The notes: generated from the letters alone by a model not told the origin. Positions 8,328 to 17,264 are shown, numbered from the stretch's first letter. The stretch is DNA of 64,000 nucleotides from Sedimentibacter saalensis (GCF_007830175.1 NZ_VLKH01000009.1:1-64000); one strand, 5' to 3'. Program-made: numbers and translations.

Positions 8328-9162
8328 CAACCTTCCTTTTTAATATTTCAAAATATTCATTAAAATCACAAATAAAATCTTTATCATTTTCAAAATCACT
8401 CAATTCTATTTCTGCAATCCATCCCTGTTCATATGGACTTTCATTAATAAGTTCCGGTTTTTGTGACAATGTGTCGTTAACGGCAGTAATTGTTCCGCTT
8501 ACAGGACTTATGACTTCGTATACAGCCTTTCCTGATTCTATAGTGCCAACTTCGTCAAATTGGCTCACTTCGTTTCCAACTGACGGAGGAGTAAAAAACA
8601 TTATGTCTGACAGGCTGTGCTGCACATAATCAGTCACACCCACTCTTGCCTTGTTTCCCACTACATAAACCCAGCTGTCATTTTCATTGAAATAAAATCC
8701 TTCTTTTGGAACCTTGAATAAAAATTTATCTTTTTGATATGTTTCATATTCCAAATCTACAGGAAACATACCTGCTTCACTTATTTCTGCCTTTTCTTCT
8801 TCTTTGCTCAGTTTATCAACTAAATTATTTACGAGTTCTTCTTCAGCAGTTCCCAATTTTAAGCTGCTTCCCAATTTAACGTTATTGGCTTTTGCTTCAT
8901 CGGTAACATTAAGCTTCTCTGAAATTCTTAAACCTTTTTCAGAAGCTAGCTTGCTTGCACACCTTGTAGCACATCCGTCCAGAACAAGCAGCGGCTTTTC
9001 TGCAGCAATTTTACTGTATCTTGCATCAGCTACTCTGTATAAGACAGGACATATGATTTCACTTTCTGTATTTTCAGCAAGCTTTACTGCAACTTCTTTT
9101 GTAATGCATCCTGCACATTTATCAAGACCATTGCATGGAAGAATTGCATACGACTTAGTCAT
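8311..9162 (-). CDS. DGC domain fused to GcvH-like lipoyl carrier
   Basis: 283 residues with two domains. Residues 1-120 are a DGC domain (PCNGLDKCAGC, then LDGCATRCAS with Asp62-Gly63-Cys64 and Cys68). Residues 135-283 are a glycine-cleavage H-like lipoyl domain: VGVTDYVQHSLSDI is the H-protein signature and GTIESGKAVYEV places the lipoylated lysine at Lys212, followed by PVSGTI. No other glycine-cleavage gene (P or T) is nearby. With Lpd, ferredoxin and an HdrA-like protein in the same operon, the lipoyl arm probably shuttles electrons or a sulfur/arsenic-bound intermediate rather than aminomethyl groups (inference). It overlaps the ferredoxin gene by 8 bp. Confidence 0.88.
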   Translation of the reverse strand: MTKSYAILPCNGLDKCAGCITKEVAVKLAENTESEIICPVLYRVADARYSKIAAEKPLLVLDGCATRCASKLASEKGLRISEKLNVTDEAKANNVKLGSSLKLGTAEEELVNNLVDKLSKEEEKAEISEAGMFPVDLEYETYQKDKFLFKVPKEGFYFNENDSWVYVVGNKARVGVTDYVQHSLSDIMFFTPPSVGNEVSQFDEVGTIESGKAVYEVISPVSGTITAVNDTLSQKPELINESPYEQGWIAEIELSDFENDKDFICDFNEYFEILKRKVDEFHV

Positions 9163-9448
9163 TGCTTTCCATCTCCTTTCTTATAGATTTAATCATTTTT
9201 GTTGTTGCATTTTTATCCGGAAACTCTATTGCATCCAGGCCGCATGTTTTACCGCATGCACGGCAGAAAACAACACAGTTTTCAGGATTTTTTACGGTAA
9301 ACTTCTGAACTTCACTTTCATGTACTTCAAATACATTGTGAGGGCAAAACTTGACGCATTCCATGCAATAGTTGCATTTTGCAAAATCTATTCTTGGACT
9401 CCAGTCAATTCTTTCTCTAGGAACTCCCATAAACGTGGTTTCACTCAT
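9155..9448 (-). CDS. Two-cluster 4Fe-4S ferredoxin-like protein
   Basis: 97 residues. CNYCMECVKFC (Cys 25, 28, 31, 35) is one classical 4Fe-4S motif. The second is spread as Cys 58, 62, 65 and 69 (ENCVVFCRACGKTC), with altered spacing. It begins at ATG 9448, sharing one base with the upstream stop codon (TAATG), and overlaps the following DGC-GcvH gene by 8 bp, so translation of the three is coupled. It probably carries electrons between the HdrA-like protein and the lipoyl carrier/Lpd (inference). Confidence 0.87.
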   Translation of the reverse strand: MSETTFMGVPRERIDWSPRIDFAKCNYCMECVKFCPHNVFEVHESEVQKFTVKNPENCVVFCRACGKTCGLDAIEFPDKNATTKMIKSIRKEMESND

Positions 9449-9831
9449 TATTCCTCATCTCCTTCAAATCCCAGTCTTTCAAGAGCTGTTTTAACGATAT
9501 CAAATGCCTTTTCATTGGTCATATCTCTAATATCAAGCATTACAGCATCCTTTTCTATATCTAGTCCTGCGTCCTTAAAAGCCTGCTTGAACATTTTTTT
9601 CTGCATGTTTGGAGCACAGGCGCCTATGATCAATTTTCTGTTGGACTGCAGGAAATCAGCAAGGAATCTGTCACCATCCTCTTCGCAAAGCTGAGGATGA
9701 ATAAAGCCGTATTCCACCGGCAATTCAACTCTGACCTGATTAATAAAATCCCATATGTCCATGGCTTGAAATCCAGGGCACTTTCCTGTGCACACGCACA
9801 TTATAAATCCGTAACGTTGTTTATCTTCCAT
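9448..9831 (-). CDS. HdrA-N-terminus-like cysteine protein
   Basis: 127 residues. It resembles the small N-terminal region of heterodisulfide reductase subunit A: MCVCTGKCPGF (Cys 12, 14, 18), PQLCEEDG (Cys 49) and GACAPNMQKKMF (Cys 72). The last recalls the GACSPxxHExxF motif of HdrA. The FAD domain of HdrA is absent; the FAD enzyme of the operon is instead Lpd, encoded 49 bp upstream. It probably binds an Fe-S cluster. HdrA-like proteins together with lipoate-binding proteins occur in the sulfur-oxidising sHdr system, which makes this combination notable, though the other sHdr subunits are missing here. Confidence 0.7.
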   Translation of the reverse strand: MEDKQRYGFIMCVCTGKCPGFQAMDIWDFINQVRVELPVEYGFIHPQLCEEDGDRFLADFLQSNRKLIIGACAPNMQKKMFKQAFKDAGLDIEKDAVMLDIRDMTNEKAFDIVKTALERLGFEGDEE

Positions 9832-9879
9832 TTCAAAACCTCCATAATATTTAATTAATTACATTTTTAATGCAACCAT

Positions 9880-11274
9880 TTACTTATGTATAGATCTTCC
9901 TGCTATTTCTGCACATGCTTCCCATATGGCTTCACTTAAGCTTGGGTGAGGGTGAATCATATCTGCTAACAAATCTGCCTTGGCCTTTAAGGCTATGGCA
10001 AGGGTTACTTCGGAGATAATTTCAGAAGCGCTATGTCCCATAATCTGACCTCCGATAATTGTGTTGTTTTCATCGGCAATTATTTTTACAAATCCTTCTC
10101 TTTCCCCTAATGATAAAGCTCGTCCATTATTTCTCAGGTTGAATTTCCCCGTTTTGACCATTATGCCGCGTTTAATAGCTTCTTCCTCGTTAATGCCTAC
10201 AGAAGCTATTTCCGGGTTTGTATAAACACAAGCCGGAACTGCATCATAATTTATTACATTGTTTATTCCTAGAGCGTTTTCTGCCGCTGTTTTTCCTTCC
10301 ATAAATGCAAGGTGTGCCAAAAGCTTTCCACCAACAATATCCCCTGCAGCATAAACCCCATCTACATTAGTTTCCATTCTATCATTTACAACAACAGCAC
10401 CATTTTCAATATGTAAACCCAGTGTCTTAATCCAGTCACTGTCAGAATTAAGTTTTCTTCCTATAGCAAGAAGTACATTTTCAGAGCTTATTGATTCCGT
10501 CTTATCCTTTATAGAATATATTGTCTCCAGTCCATCTTCTGAGCGCTTTATCTGCTTAACAGCTGCAGACAACTTAAAACTGATTCCTTTTCTTTTCATT
10601 ATTTTCATCAGTTCTGTTGATAATTCACTATCCTCATTAGGTAATATCTTATCTTTCATTTCTATTATTGTTGTTTTAACACCAATTGAGCTGAACATAG
10701 TAGCAAATTCAAGTCCTATAGCCCCACCTCCTATAATTGCCATACTCCCCGGCAATTTATTCAAGCTTAAGGCGTCAGTGCTTGTTATTACTCCTGGTGA
10801 ATTTATACCTTCTATATTTGGTATTAAGGGTTCAGATCCTGAAGCAATTATCAATTTTTCACAATTAACTTCTATTTCACCTTCACTTGTTATAACCATA
10901 ATTTTTTTTGAGCTTATAATTTTACCAGTTCCTTTTACAACATTGATTCCTTTGTGAGGTAAAATGTTTTCAAGACCCATGTTCAAATTTTTAACCACAC
11001 GATTTTTTCGTTCTATGCTAATGTTCCAGTCAATTTTAGATTGACTTACATCAATTCCAAATTCCTTGGACTGTTGAATGTTATTGCACAATTCCGAACT
11101 CTTCAATAATGTCTTTGTAGGAACACATCCTACATTTAAACATACTCCGCCAAGTTCCCCTTTTTCTACTAGTACAACTTCAGCACCAAGGCCTGCAGCT
11201 CTAATGGCAGCCACATATCCGGCTGGTCCTCCTCCTAATATAGCAATTGTTGTATTTATAGTATCTCTAATCAC
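9880..11274 (-). CDS. lpdA: Dihydrolipoyl dehydrogenase
   Basis: 464 residues, normal length. It has an N-terminal FAD-binding GGGPAGYVAAIRAA, the redox disulfide GGVCLNVGCVPTK, an NAD-binding GGGAIGLEFA, and the C-terminal interface motif HPHPSLSEAIWEA with the catalytic His-Glu pair. It oxidises dihydrolipoyl groups with NAD+. The start is GTG 11274 with AGGAGG upstream. First gene of the minus-strand operon ending in the HesB selenoprotein, and divergent from arsR across a 250-bp region with perfect promoters on both strands. The natural partner is the GcvH-like carrier three genes downstream. Confidence 0.93.
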   Translation of the reverse strand: MIRDTINTTIAILGGGPAGYVAAIRAAGLGAEVVLVEKGELGGVCLNVGCVPTKTLLKSSELCNNIQQSKEFGIDVSQSKIDWNISIERKNRVVKNLNMGLENILPHKGINVVKGTGKIISSKKIMVITSEGEIEVNCEKLIIASGSEPLIPNIEGINSPGVITSTDALSLNKLPGSMAIIGGGAIGLEFATMFSSIGVKTTIIEMKDKILPNEDSELSTELMKIMKRKGISFKLSAAVKQIKRSEDGLETIYSIKDKTESISSENVLLAIGRKLNSDSDWIKTLGLHIENGAVVVNDRMETNVDGVYAAGDIVGGKLLAHLAFMEGKTAAENALGINNVINYDAVPACVYTNPEIASVGINEEEAIKRGIMVKTGKFNLRNNGRALSLGEREGFVKIIADENNTIIGGQIMGHSASEIISEVTLAIALKAKADLLADMIHPHPSLSEAIWEACAEIAGRSIHK

Positions 11275-11343
11275 AAGACACCTCCTTTAGTTAAAAATTT
11301 AACTTATAATTGTATAAAGCATTGACAATCATCAATATATAGT

Positions 11344-11372
11344 ATTATAGTTTATACATAGATATGTGTCAA
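11344..11372 (-). promoter_or_regulatory. lpdA operon promoter
   Basis: TTGACA (11372-11367), a 17-bp spacer and TATAAT (11349-11344) on the minus strand are a perfect consensus. TTGA-6-TCAA (11322-11335) lies just downstream of the start site, and ATAGAT half-sites like those before arsR lie in the spacer. Control by the divergent ArsR is plausible. Confidence 0.75.
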
Positions 11373-11441
11373 TATATTTATTATGATAGTGAGATAACTT
11401 TATCTGCTCATTCATTATATAAAAATATTTTCGCAAGCATA

Positions 11442-11492
11442 TTGACAATTATCTATATGTCGAATATAATGCATATATAGATGAACGTCTAT
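11442..11492 (+). promoter_or_regulatory. arsR promoter and operator
   Basis: TTGACA (11442-11447) and TATAAT (11465-11470) with a 17-bp spacer. ATAGA-6-TCTAT (11477-11492) lies at the start site. A longer imperfect inverted repeat, ATCTATATG (11451-11459) against CATATATAGAT (11472-11482), brackets the -10. This is a typical position for ArsR autorepression. Confidence 0.8.
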
Positions 11493-11522
11493 GAGTAAGA
11501 AAAATTTAAAGAGGTGCTAAAT

Positions 11523-11816
11523 TTGAAAAACGATTATAAAAATTACGCATTGTCCATGAAAGCTCTTTCAGATGAAACAAGAATAAAAATATTTGAAATG
11601 ATTTCTCACAATGAACTTTGTGCATGTAATATTTTAGAAGAGTTTAACATTACTCAACCTACATTGTCCTATCATATGAAGACTTTATGCGAATGCGGCT
11701 TAGTAAGAAGTCGAAAAGATGGAAGTAAGACCTTATATTCCATCGACAAAGAATCTCTAGAAGATTTGAGAAGGTTCATTGATACCATAGACGGCAACAT
11801 GAGCACCATATCATAA
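11523..11816 (+). CDS. arsR: ArsR-family metalloregulator
   Basis: 97 residues from TTG 11523, chosen because GAGGTG ends 6 bases before it; a GTG at 11514 would overlap that site. Winged helix-turn-helix of the ArsR/SmtB family. ELCACNILEEF carries the Cys-x-Cys of the As(III)/Sb(III) site (ELCVCDL in classical ArsR), followed by the recognition helix TQPTLSYHMKTLCECGLV with extra cysteines. It should release its operator when As(III) or Sb(III) binds. It heads arsR-permease-thioredoxin-like and is divergent from the lpdA operon. Confidence 0.92.
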   Translation: MKNDYKNYALSMKALSDETRIKIFEMISHNELCACNILEEFNITQPTLSYHMKTLCECGLVRSRKDGSKTLYSIDKESLEDLRRFIDTIDGNMSTIS

Positions 11817-11837
11817 TACCATATAAAAGGAGAACTA

Positions 11838-12842
11838 ATGTTTATATTTCAATGGTTAAATAATCAATTACTTAAAATGGAGTGGCTTTCCAATTTAATA
11901 AAGCTTTTGGTAGAAAATGTTTTTGGGCTCAGTGTCCAGGAAAGAATTGGCGGAAGTATTCATTTTTTCATATATGATGTTATTAAAATATTCATATTGC
12001 TTTCAGTGTTGATATTTGCAATTTCATATATACAAAGCTACTTTCCTCCTGAAAGAACAAAAAAAATATTAGGAAGATTTAATGGAATATCAGGTAACAT
12101 CCTGGGAGCCTTGCTGGGAACAGTTACTCCCTTTTGTTCATGTTCTTCCATTCCGTTGTTCATTGGATTTACAAGTGCAGGGCTTCCTTTAGGAGTGACA
12201 TTTTCATTTTTAATATCTTCACCCCTGGTTGACTTAGCGTCAGTGTTATTGCTGGCAAGTATTTTCAACTGGAAAATTGCTATAGCTTATGTTGTGGTTG
12301 GTCTAGTTCTTGCAGTATTAGGCGGAACTATAATCAGCAAACTTCATCTTGAAGAATATGTAGAACCTTTTGTATACGGAAACAAGTCAGCGGATGTTGA
12401 ACAGGAAGAACTGACAGTTAAGGACAGACTAGCTTTTGGTAAGGAGCAGGTTTTATCTATAATCAAAAAAGTATGGCTGTATATTTTAATAGGTGTTGGA
12501 ATTGGTGCAGCAATACACAACTGGATTCCGGAATCAGTTATAAGTGCAATTCTGGGCCAGGACAAATGGTATTCAGTACTTATAGCAACATTTGTCGGAG
12601 TACCAATGTATGCAGATATATTCGGAACATTACCCATCGCCGAAGCTTTGGTTGCAAAAGGTGTAGGACTTGGAACTGCGCTTTCATTCATGATGGGAGT
12701 TACGGCATTGTCACTGCCATCAATGATTATGCTCAAACAAGTTGTTAAACCAAGACTTTTATGGACCTTCTTCGGCTTGGTAACTGTGGGTATAATAATT
12801 ATCGGATATGCTTTTAATGCCTTCGGGTATATATTTATTTAA
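11838..12842 (+). CDS. ArsP-type permease
   Basis: 334 residues, about ten membrane segments. PFCSCSSIPLFIGF with the CxC pair and SFLISSPLVDLASV identify the ArsP/DUF318 permease family; the second half repeats the topology, with PMYADIFGTLPIAEAL. It lies 21 bp downstream of arsR and 18 bp before a thioredoxin-like gene. ArsR control and the Cys pair point to efflux of a trivalent (organo)arsenical or similar soft species (inference). Distinct from, but related to, the permease at 2837-3739. Confidence 0.87.
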   Translation: MFIFQWLNNQLLKMEWLSNLIKLLVENVFGLSVQERIGGSIHFFIYDVIKIFILLSVLIFAISYIQSYFPPERTKKILGRFNGISGNILGALLGTVTPFCSCSSIPLFIGFTSAGLPLGVTFSFLISSPLVDLASVLLLASIFNWKIAIAYVVVGLVLAVLGGTIISKLHLEEYVEPFVYGNKSADVEQEELTVKDRLAFGKEQVLSIIKKVWLYILIGVGIGAAIHNWIPESVISAILGQDKWYSVLIATFVGVPMYADIFGTLPIAEALVAKGVGLGTALSFMMGVTALSLPSMIMLKQVVKPRLLWTFFGLVTVGIIIIGYAFNAFGYIFI

Positions 12843-12860
12843 ATTATAAGGAGAAATAAT

Positions 12861-13100
12861 ATGATAATTAAAATTTTAGGCTCAGGCTGCAAAAATTGCG
12901 TAGCTTTAAAGGAAAACACAGAAGCTGCCCTCAAATCAACAGGAATCGAAGCAGAAATCATTAAAGTTGAAGCTATGAAAGACATTGTGTCTTACGGTGT
13001 TATGCAGACACCTGCATTGGTTATTGATGAAAAAGTTATGTCCTACGGTAAAGTTCTTAAGCCTAAGGATATAGAAGCAATACTTGAAAAAGTGAAATAG
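12861..13100 (+). CDS. Small thioredoxin-like (redox-active disulfide) protein
   Basis: 79 residues. Begins IKILGSGCKNCVAL with a CxxC active site, and has the cis-Pro loop QTPALVID, so it is a minimal thioredoxin fold of the 'redox-active disulfide protein 2' type. These commonly accompany ArsP-type permeases. It may reduce or pass on the permease substrate, but this is inferred from the operon alone. Confidence 0.88.
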   Translation: MIIKILGSGCKNCVALKENTEAALKSTGIEAEIIKVEAMKDIVSYGVMQTPALVIDEKVMSYGKVLKPKDIEAILEKVK

Positions 13101-13115
13101 ACGATAATGAACTGA

Positions 13116-13150
13116 GAAGAGGTGTGCCTAGGTACACCTCTTCTTTTTAT
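13116..13150. terminator. Bidirectional terminator
   Basis: GAAGAGGTGT (13116-13125) and ACACCTCTTC (13134-13143) form a perfect 10-bp stem, followed by TTTTTAT on the plus strand. It lies between the convergent thioredoxin-like gene and the second ArsR gene. Confidence 0.88.
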
Positions 13151-13156
13151 TATAAT

Positions 13157-13441
13157 TTATTTAATTGATGTTAAATCAGTGATAAAACTACGAAAATATT
13201 CAATTTTTTCTTCATTCAACCAATAGTGCATCCATTTGCCTTCTTTTCTTGACGACACAAGTCCGCATTCAGTTAAAATTTTCATATGATGGGATAATGT
13301 AGGCTGCTTTATGTTAAAATCAGCCAGTATCTTGCATGCACATTTTTCACCGCTGGTAAGAGTGTTGATTATCATCATTCTGTTTACGTCTGACAATGCT
13401 TTAATTATTTTATAATTCTCTTCGAAATCTTTATCTTCCAT
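13157..13441 (-). CDS. ArsR-family metalloregulator (second)
   Basis: 94 residues from ATG 13441, which has GAGGAG just upstream; the in-frame ATG at 13453 overlaps that site. SGEKCACKILADF has the Cys-x-Cys sensor pattern, then the recognition helix KQPTLSHHMKILTECGLV and a wing RKEGKWMHYW. It is a close relative of the ArsR at 11523. It is monocistronic and convergent with the permease genes, so it may govern a different promoter such as that of arsA (inference). Confidence 0.9.
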   Translation of the reverse strand: MEDKDFEENYKIIKALSDVNRMMIINTLTSGEKCACKILADFNIKQPTLSHHMKILTECGLVSSRKEGKWMHYWLNEEKIEYFRSFITDLTSIK

Positions 13442-13553
13442 GATTCTCCTCATTAATGATGTTGAAATATTTATTTCCGGTTAAAATGTTATTACATTCA
13501 TTATAACATCATGCATGAATTTTATCAAATCCAACATTGCAAATAAGTCAAAT

Positions 13554-15044
13554 TTAAATAAGATTGAGTTCTTTTGCAATGCCGTAAAATATATCAACAA
13601 TCTTTGGGTCATAAAATATACCGCTGCAGGCTATGATTTCTTTTGCTGCTTCAGCTTCATGCATTGCCTTGTGATAAGGTCTGTCGTTTGTCATGGCATC
13701 AAAACTGTCAACAACAGCAAGAATGCGGCACTCAATTGGTATATCCTCTTTTGACAGTCCCGAAGGATATCCTGTACCATCCCATCTTTCGTGATGGTGA
13801 AAAATTAGAGGAGCAATATCCTTAATTTCTAATGACTCCAAAGCAATTCTTTCACCAATTGATGTATGTGTCATCATAACCTTCCATTCATCTTCTGTGA
13901 GCTTTTCCGGCTTCTTCAAAATGCTGTCCGGTATACCTATTTTTCCTATATCATGAAACTTGGTCAGCAAAATCAGACGGTCCATTTGATCCTGATGCAG
14001 AAAAAGTGCCTCTCCTATTAGAACAGCCAATTTTTCCATTCGCACCACATGTCCTTCAGAAACATAATCTTTTGCTTCCAAAGCCTTCATGAGGGTTTTT
14101 ACAAAAGTGCCTCTTGTACTTTCCTTCTTGAGAAGCTTGTTCTGATACATATTGTTATCAGCTACTTGAAACAAGTATTCCATATTGACAAGTCCAATTG
14201 TATGGTGAGAATATCCATAAGCAACAGACATATTGCCGTTTGGTGCAGTAAAATTATACTGCTCAATTTTCAAGGAAAGAATATTAAGCAGCTTTTCCAC
14301 TTCTTCCTCTCCAACATTCTCAAGTATGACCCCGAACTCATCCCCTCCAATGCGCGAAATATGTCCATAATCTTCAAATACTTCACGGATGATATTTGCG
14401 GTGTCAATAATTATCCTATCACCGGCAAGATGACCCAATGTGTCGTTGATAAACTTGAGTCCATTCAAATCTATTGATACAGCAGTTATTTTTTCTATTT
14501 CTTTTCCATTGAATTTATTCATGGTTTCTTCAAAGCATCTGCGGTTGTAAAGATTTGTCAGATTGTCCCTCTCAACCAAATCTCTCAGTCTGTGTTCCAT
14601 GATGATGCGTTCCGTCATGTTTCGAAGCATAATTAGGATTTCATTGCTTTCTGACTGATGAAAACGGGCTTCATAATAATAAGACTGTCCATCAATTTCC
14701 AACTTCAGTTCTTTTATGTAAACAGATTGTCCCATACGCACCTTAAGTGCAGCACTGCTTAAAGTTTCCATGATTTCACTGTTGCTTAGAAAATGTTTAA
14801 GTATATAATCGTCATCCCTTGATGCTGCTGTAACCGGACTGAGGCTTCCGTAGGGATTGCTCACAAGCAAAATATCAGGAATTGTTGAAATAATAGCCTT
14901 GTTTCGTGCATTGATTTTTTCAAGATCCTGTATTTTATTCTGAAGCTCCGGGTAATAATTTTTACGAAATGAATCCTCTCCTAATCCAATAATAGAATCT
15001 CTGCTGAAATTTTTCTTGTTCTTCTGGCCATATGAGTTTTCCAT
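13554..15044 (-). CDS. GGDEF and HD-GYP signalling protein
   Basis: About 496 residues from ATG 15044 (an in-frame GTG at 15056 is possible). Order: a PAS-like sensor (about residues 50-145), a GGDEF domain with intact GGDEF and the upstream DNLTNLYNRRCF start, then an HD-GYP domain with HDIGKIGIPD, HTSIGERI, HHHERWDGTGYP. Both the diguanylate cyclase and c-di-GMP phosphodiesterase motifs look catalytic, so it could make and break cyclic di-GMP. No transmembrane helix is evident. Its presence fits the c-di-GMP-I riboswitch at 56902-56972. Confidence 0.9.
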   Translation of the reverse strand: MENSYGQKNKKNFSRDSIIGLGEDSFRKNYYPELQNKIQDLEKINARNKAIISTIPDILLVSNPYGSLSPVTAASRDDDYILKHFLSNSEIMETLSSAALKVRMGQSVYIKELKLEIDGQSYYYEARFHQSESNEILIMLRNMTERIIMEHRLRDLVERDNLTNLYNRRCFEETMNKFNGKEIEKITAVSIDLNGLKFINDTLGHLAGDRIIIDTANIIREVFEDYGHISRIGGDEFGVILENVGEEEVEKLLNILSLKIEQYNFTAPNGNMSVAYGYSHHTIGLVNMEYLFQVADNNMYQNKLLKKESTRGTFVKTLMKALEAKDYVSEGHVVRMEKLAVLIGEALFLHQDQMDRLILLTKFHDIGKIGIPDSILKKPEKLTEDEWKVMMTHTSIGERIALESLEIKDIAPLIFHHHERWDGTGYPSGLSKEDIPIECRILAVVDSFDAMTNDRPYHKAMHEAEAAKEIIACSGIFYDPKIVDIFYGIAKELNLI

Positions 15045-15108
15045 AAAAATAATCACCGCCGTCCTTCAATCAATTTTTTTACTGAATTTTCAACATTATA
15101 TTTCATTA

Positions 15109-16284
15109 TCATTCCTTACTTTTCCTTAGAATCTTTTTAAAGATTGCCCTTATTTCTTCCTTGGTGACATTTTTAGGATTTGTAATGATGCATGGGTCGT
15201 CCATTGCATCTTCTGACAGTTTGTCTAAAATGTCATCATTCAATGCTTCTACTTCCTCATAACCTTTAACTCCAAGGTTAATTCTCAATGTTTTAATCTT
15301 TTCAATCAGACTTTCTTTTATCTCATAACTATTTTTGTCTTTTATTTCTATGTTCAGCTTTTCTGCAATGTCTGTATAACGCTGTTGTACAGCATCAAAG
15401 TTTAAGTCGATGACATGTTCAAGCAATACGCTGTTGCATTCGCCATGAGGCAGGTCAAGAAGTCCTCCCATGCTGTGTGCCATTGCATGAACCAGCCCAA
15501 GACTCGCATTTGAAAAGGCAAGACCTGCGTGGAGAGAACCAAACATCATCTTAAACATGGTGTCAACACTTCTTTCCCACTTTACTGATTCTTCAATATT
15601 TTCTCCTATAATGTGTATGGCCTCAAGGGCATGAACATTTGCAAGATGCGAGTGTGCATTTGAAACATAAGCTTCAATTGCATGAGTTAAGGCATCCATA
15701 CCGGTGCATGCTGTGAGATAAGGATCTAGAGTCATGAGGGGAACAACATCCAGCAGTGCAAGGTCCGGTACAACCTTCTTGCTGATAATTGCTTTCTTTA
15801 CCATATTAGCCGTATCATAAATTATAGCAAACTGTGACACATCTGCTGATGCGCCGGCAGTTGTTGGTATGCAAATAAGAGGAGGTCCGGGAAAATTGAT
15901 TTCATCAACTCCCTCATAATCCAGGATATTTCCGCCATTGGTTGATACAATGCTTATTCCCTTGGCACAGTCAATAGGACTGCCTCCTCCAATGGCAATA
16001 ATCAAGTCACACTTTTCAGAAATGAACATTTCAGCTCCCTGCATGACTTCACAATCTCTTGGGTTTGATGTCACATGACTAAACATACAATAATCAGCAG
16101 CACAATTTTTAATCTCTTCCAGTATATCCATAAACCATGGAAGAGAAAGCAAATTTGCATCTGTTACAACCATTGGTTTTTTTGAAGCAAAATGCATAAT
16201 ATATCTTCCTATCATAAGTCTTGCATCAATCCCGGTAATAATTTCAGGTGCAACGAATTTCCTTAATTCAGTAGTTATTTCCAT
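15109..16284 (-). CDS. Iron-containing alcohol dehydrogenase
   Basis: 391 residues from ATG 16284, preceded by GGGAGG; the longer frame to 16341 has no such site. Group III Fe-dependent dehydrogenase: GGGSPIDCAKG binds NAD(P), and the metal ligands fall in the Asp-His segment, including GLVHAMAHSMGG and DLPHGECNSVLL. It likely interconverts an alcohol and its aldehyde or ketone in fermentation; butanol- or 1,3-propanediol-type enzymes are the nearest guess. Monocistronic. Confidence 0.88.
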   Translation of the reverse strand: MEITTELRKFVAPEIITGIDARLMIGRYIMHFASKKPMVVTDANLLSLPWFMDILEEIKNCAADYCMFSHVTSNPRDCEVMQGAEMFISEKCDLIIAIGGGSPIDCAKGISIVSTNGGNILDYEGVDEINFPGPPLICIPTTAGASADVSQFAIIYDTANMVKKAIISKKVVPDLALLDVVPLMTLDPYLTACTGMDALTHAIEAYVSNAHSHLANVHALEAIHIIGENIEESVKWERSVDTMFKMMFGSLHAGLAFSNASLGLVHAMAHSMGGLLDLPHGECNSVLLEHVIDLNFDAVQQRYTDIAEKLNIEIKDKNSYEIKESLIEKIKTLRINLGVKGYEEVEALNDDILDKLSEDAMDDPCIITNPKNVTKEEIRAIFKKILRKSKE

Positions 16285-16474
16285 TAAGACTCCCTCCCAT
16301 CTATTACTAAATGTATACCCTATGGCATATTCCATAATCAATATAATAACTAATTTTTGTACAAGTAAAACGATATTTGGAGAATTATATCATATGCCAT
16401 ATTTATTTTGAAGTTTTTATTTCAATATTTCATATATTGTTCAGAAAAATTTCCTATTACAAACTAAATAAAGA

Positions 16475-16879
16475 TCAATGATTTTTTTCCGGATGGACAT
16501 TGATAAATATAGGTATGTCGTCTATTCTGGAATAAAAATAAACATCCTCTTCATTAAAATAATAAATTTCATCATTGCTTTTGACAATATACTCTTTTGA
16601 CTTATTGTTTAAAACATATACGTTATCATGAATTTTCTCATATTCACCCTCTTGGAGGACATCGAACTGCTTATATCTGCAGTAATAATTATTATTATCA
16701 AAAACAAAATATTCTGCATCTCCAGTTATAGCTTCCCCCATAATATAAGAACCAACAATATTTTTGTTCACTTGTTTTTCTACATTCAATATAAATAATA
16801 TCAATATCAATATTATTAATATAATGTATTTATAATTTTTCACAAAATACTTTTCTGCTTTGCTTAAAAAGTTTCTCAT
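16475..16879 (-). CDS. Hypothetical single-pass membrane protein
   Basis: 134 residues. A basic N-terminus is followed by an Ile/Leu-rich membrane segment at about 18-34, then a roughly 100-residue acidic, Tyr/Asn-rich domain predicted to lie outside the cell. No recognisable family. A weak GGGGG-type site precedes the ATG. Very AT-rich, like its neighbours. Confidence 0.6.
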   Translation of the reverse strand: MRNFLSKAEKYFVKNYKYIILIILILILFILNVEKQVNKNIVGSYIMGEAITGDAEYFVFDNNNYYCRYKQFDVLQEGEYEKIHDNVYVLNNKSKEYIVKSNDEIYYFNEEDVYFYSRIDDIPIFINVHPEKNH

Positions 16880-17235
16880 AGTACCCCCGTTATGATTTGA
16901 TAAGTCTGTTTTAACAATATGACTAATTATGTTGATTGTATTATCATTATATTAAGAAATTGGAAATAGGTAAAGCACAATGTTATAATTTGGAAATTAC
17001 GAAGGCTAATATGAGAAAATATAATATTATACAATCTTGATTATTAAGATTTTAACATTTTTAATATAACTATTTTTTTGTTTTTGTTAGTAAATGCATA
17101 ACTATTTTTTTGCAAAATCGGCATCTTAATTTTAGTTCAATTTTAATTTTACTTAATTATATAAGTGATTTTTTAAAATGCACCTAACTATATTAATTTG
17201 TTAACGATATTATATATTGAACCGAAACTTTAGCA

Positions 17236-17264
17236 TTGATAAATATATATTTATATGTTATACT
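17236..17264 (+). promoter_or_regulatory. Promoter of the secreted selenoprotein gene
   Basis: TTGATA (17236-17241) and TATACT (17259-17264) with a 17-bp spacer. The rest of the 16880-17310 gap is very AT-rich and shows nothing else. Confidence 0.65.

Noticed and set aside
8804-9694. 296-codon plus-strand ORF across the DGC-GcvH and ferredoxin genes
   Set aside because: It is antisense to three well-supported, coupled genes and has no domain or start signal.
8311-11274. Glycine cleavage system
   Set aside because: Lpd and an H-like domain are present but P and T proteins are absent, and the H domain is fused to a DGC domain.
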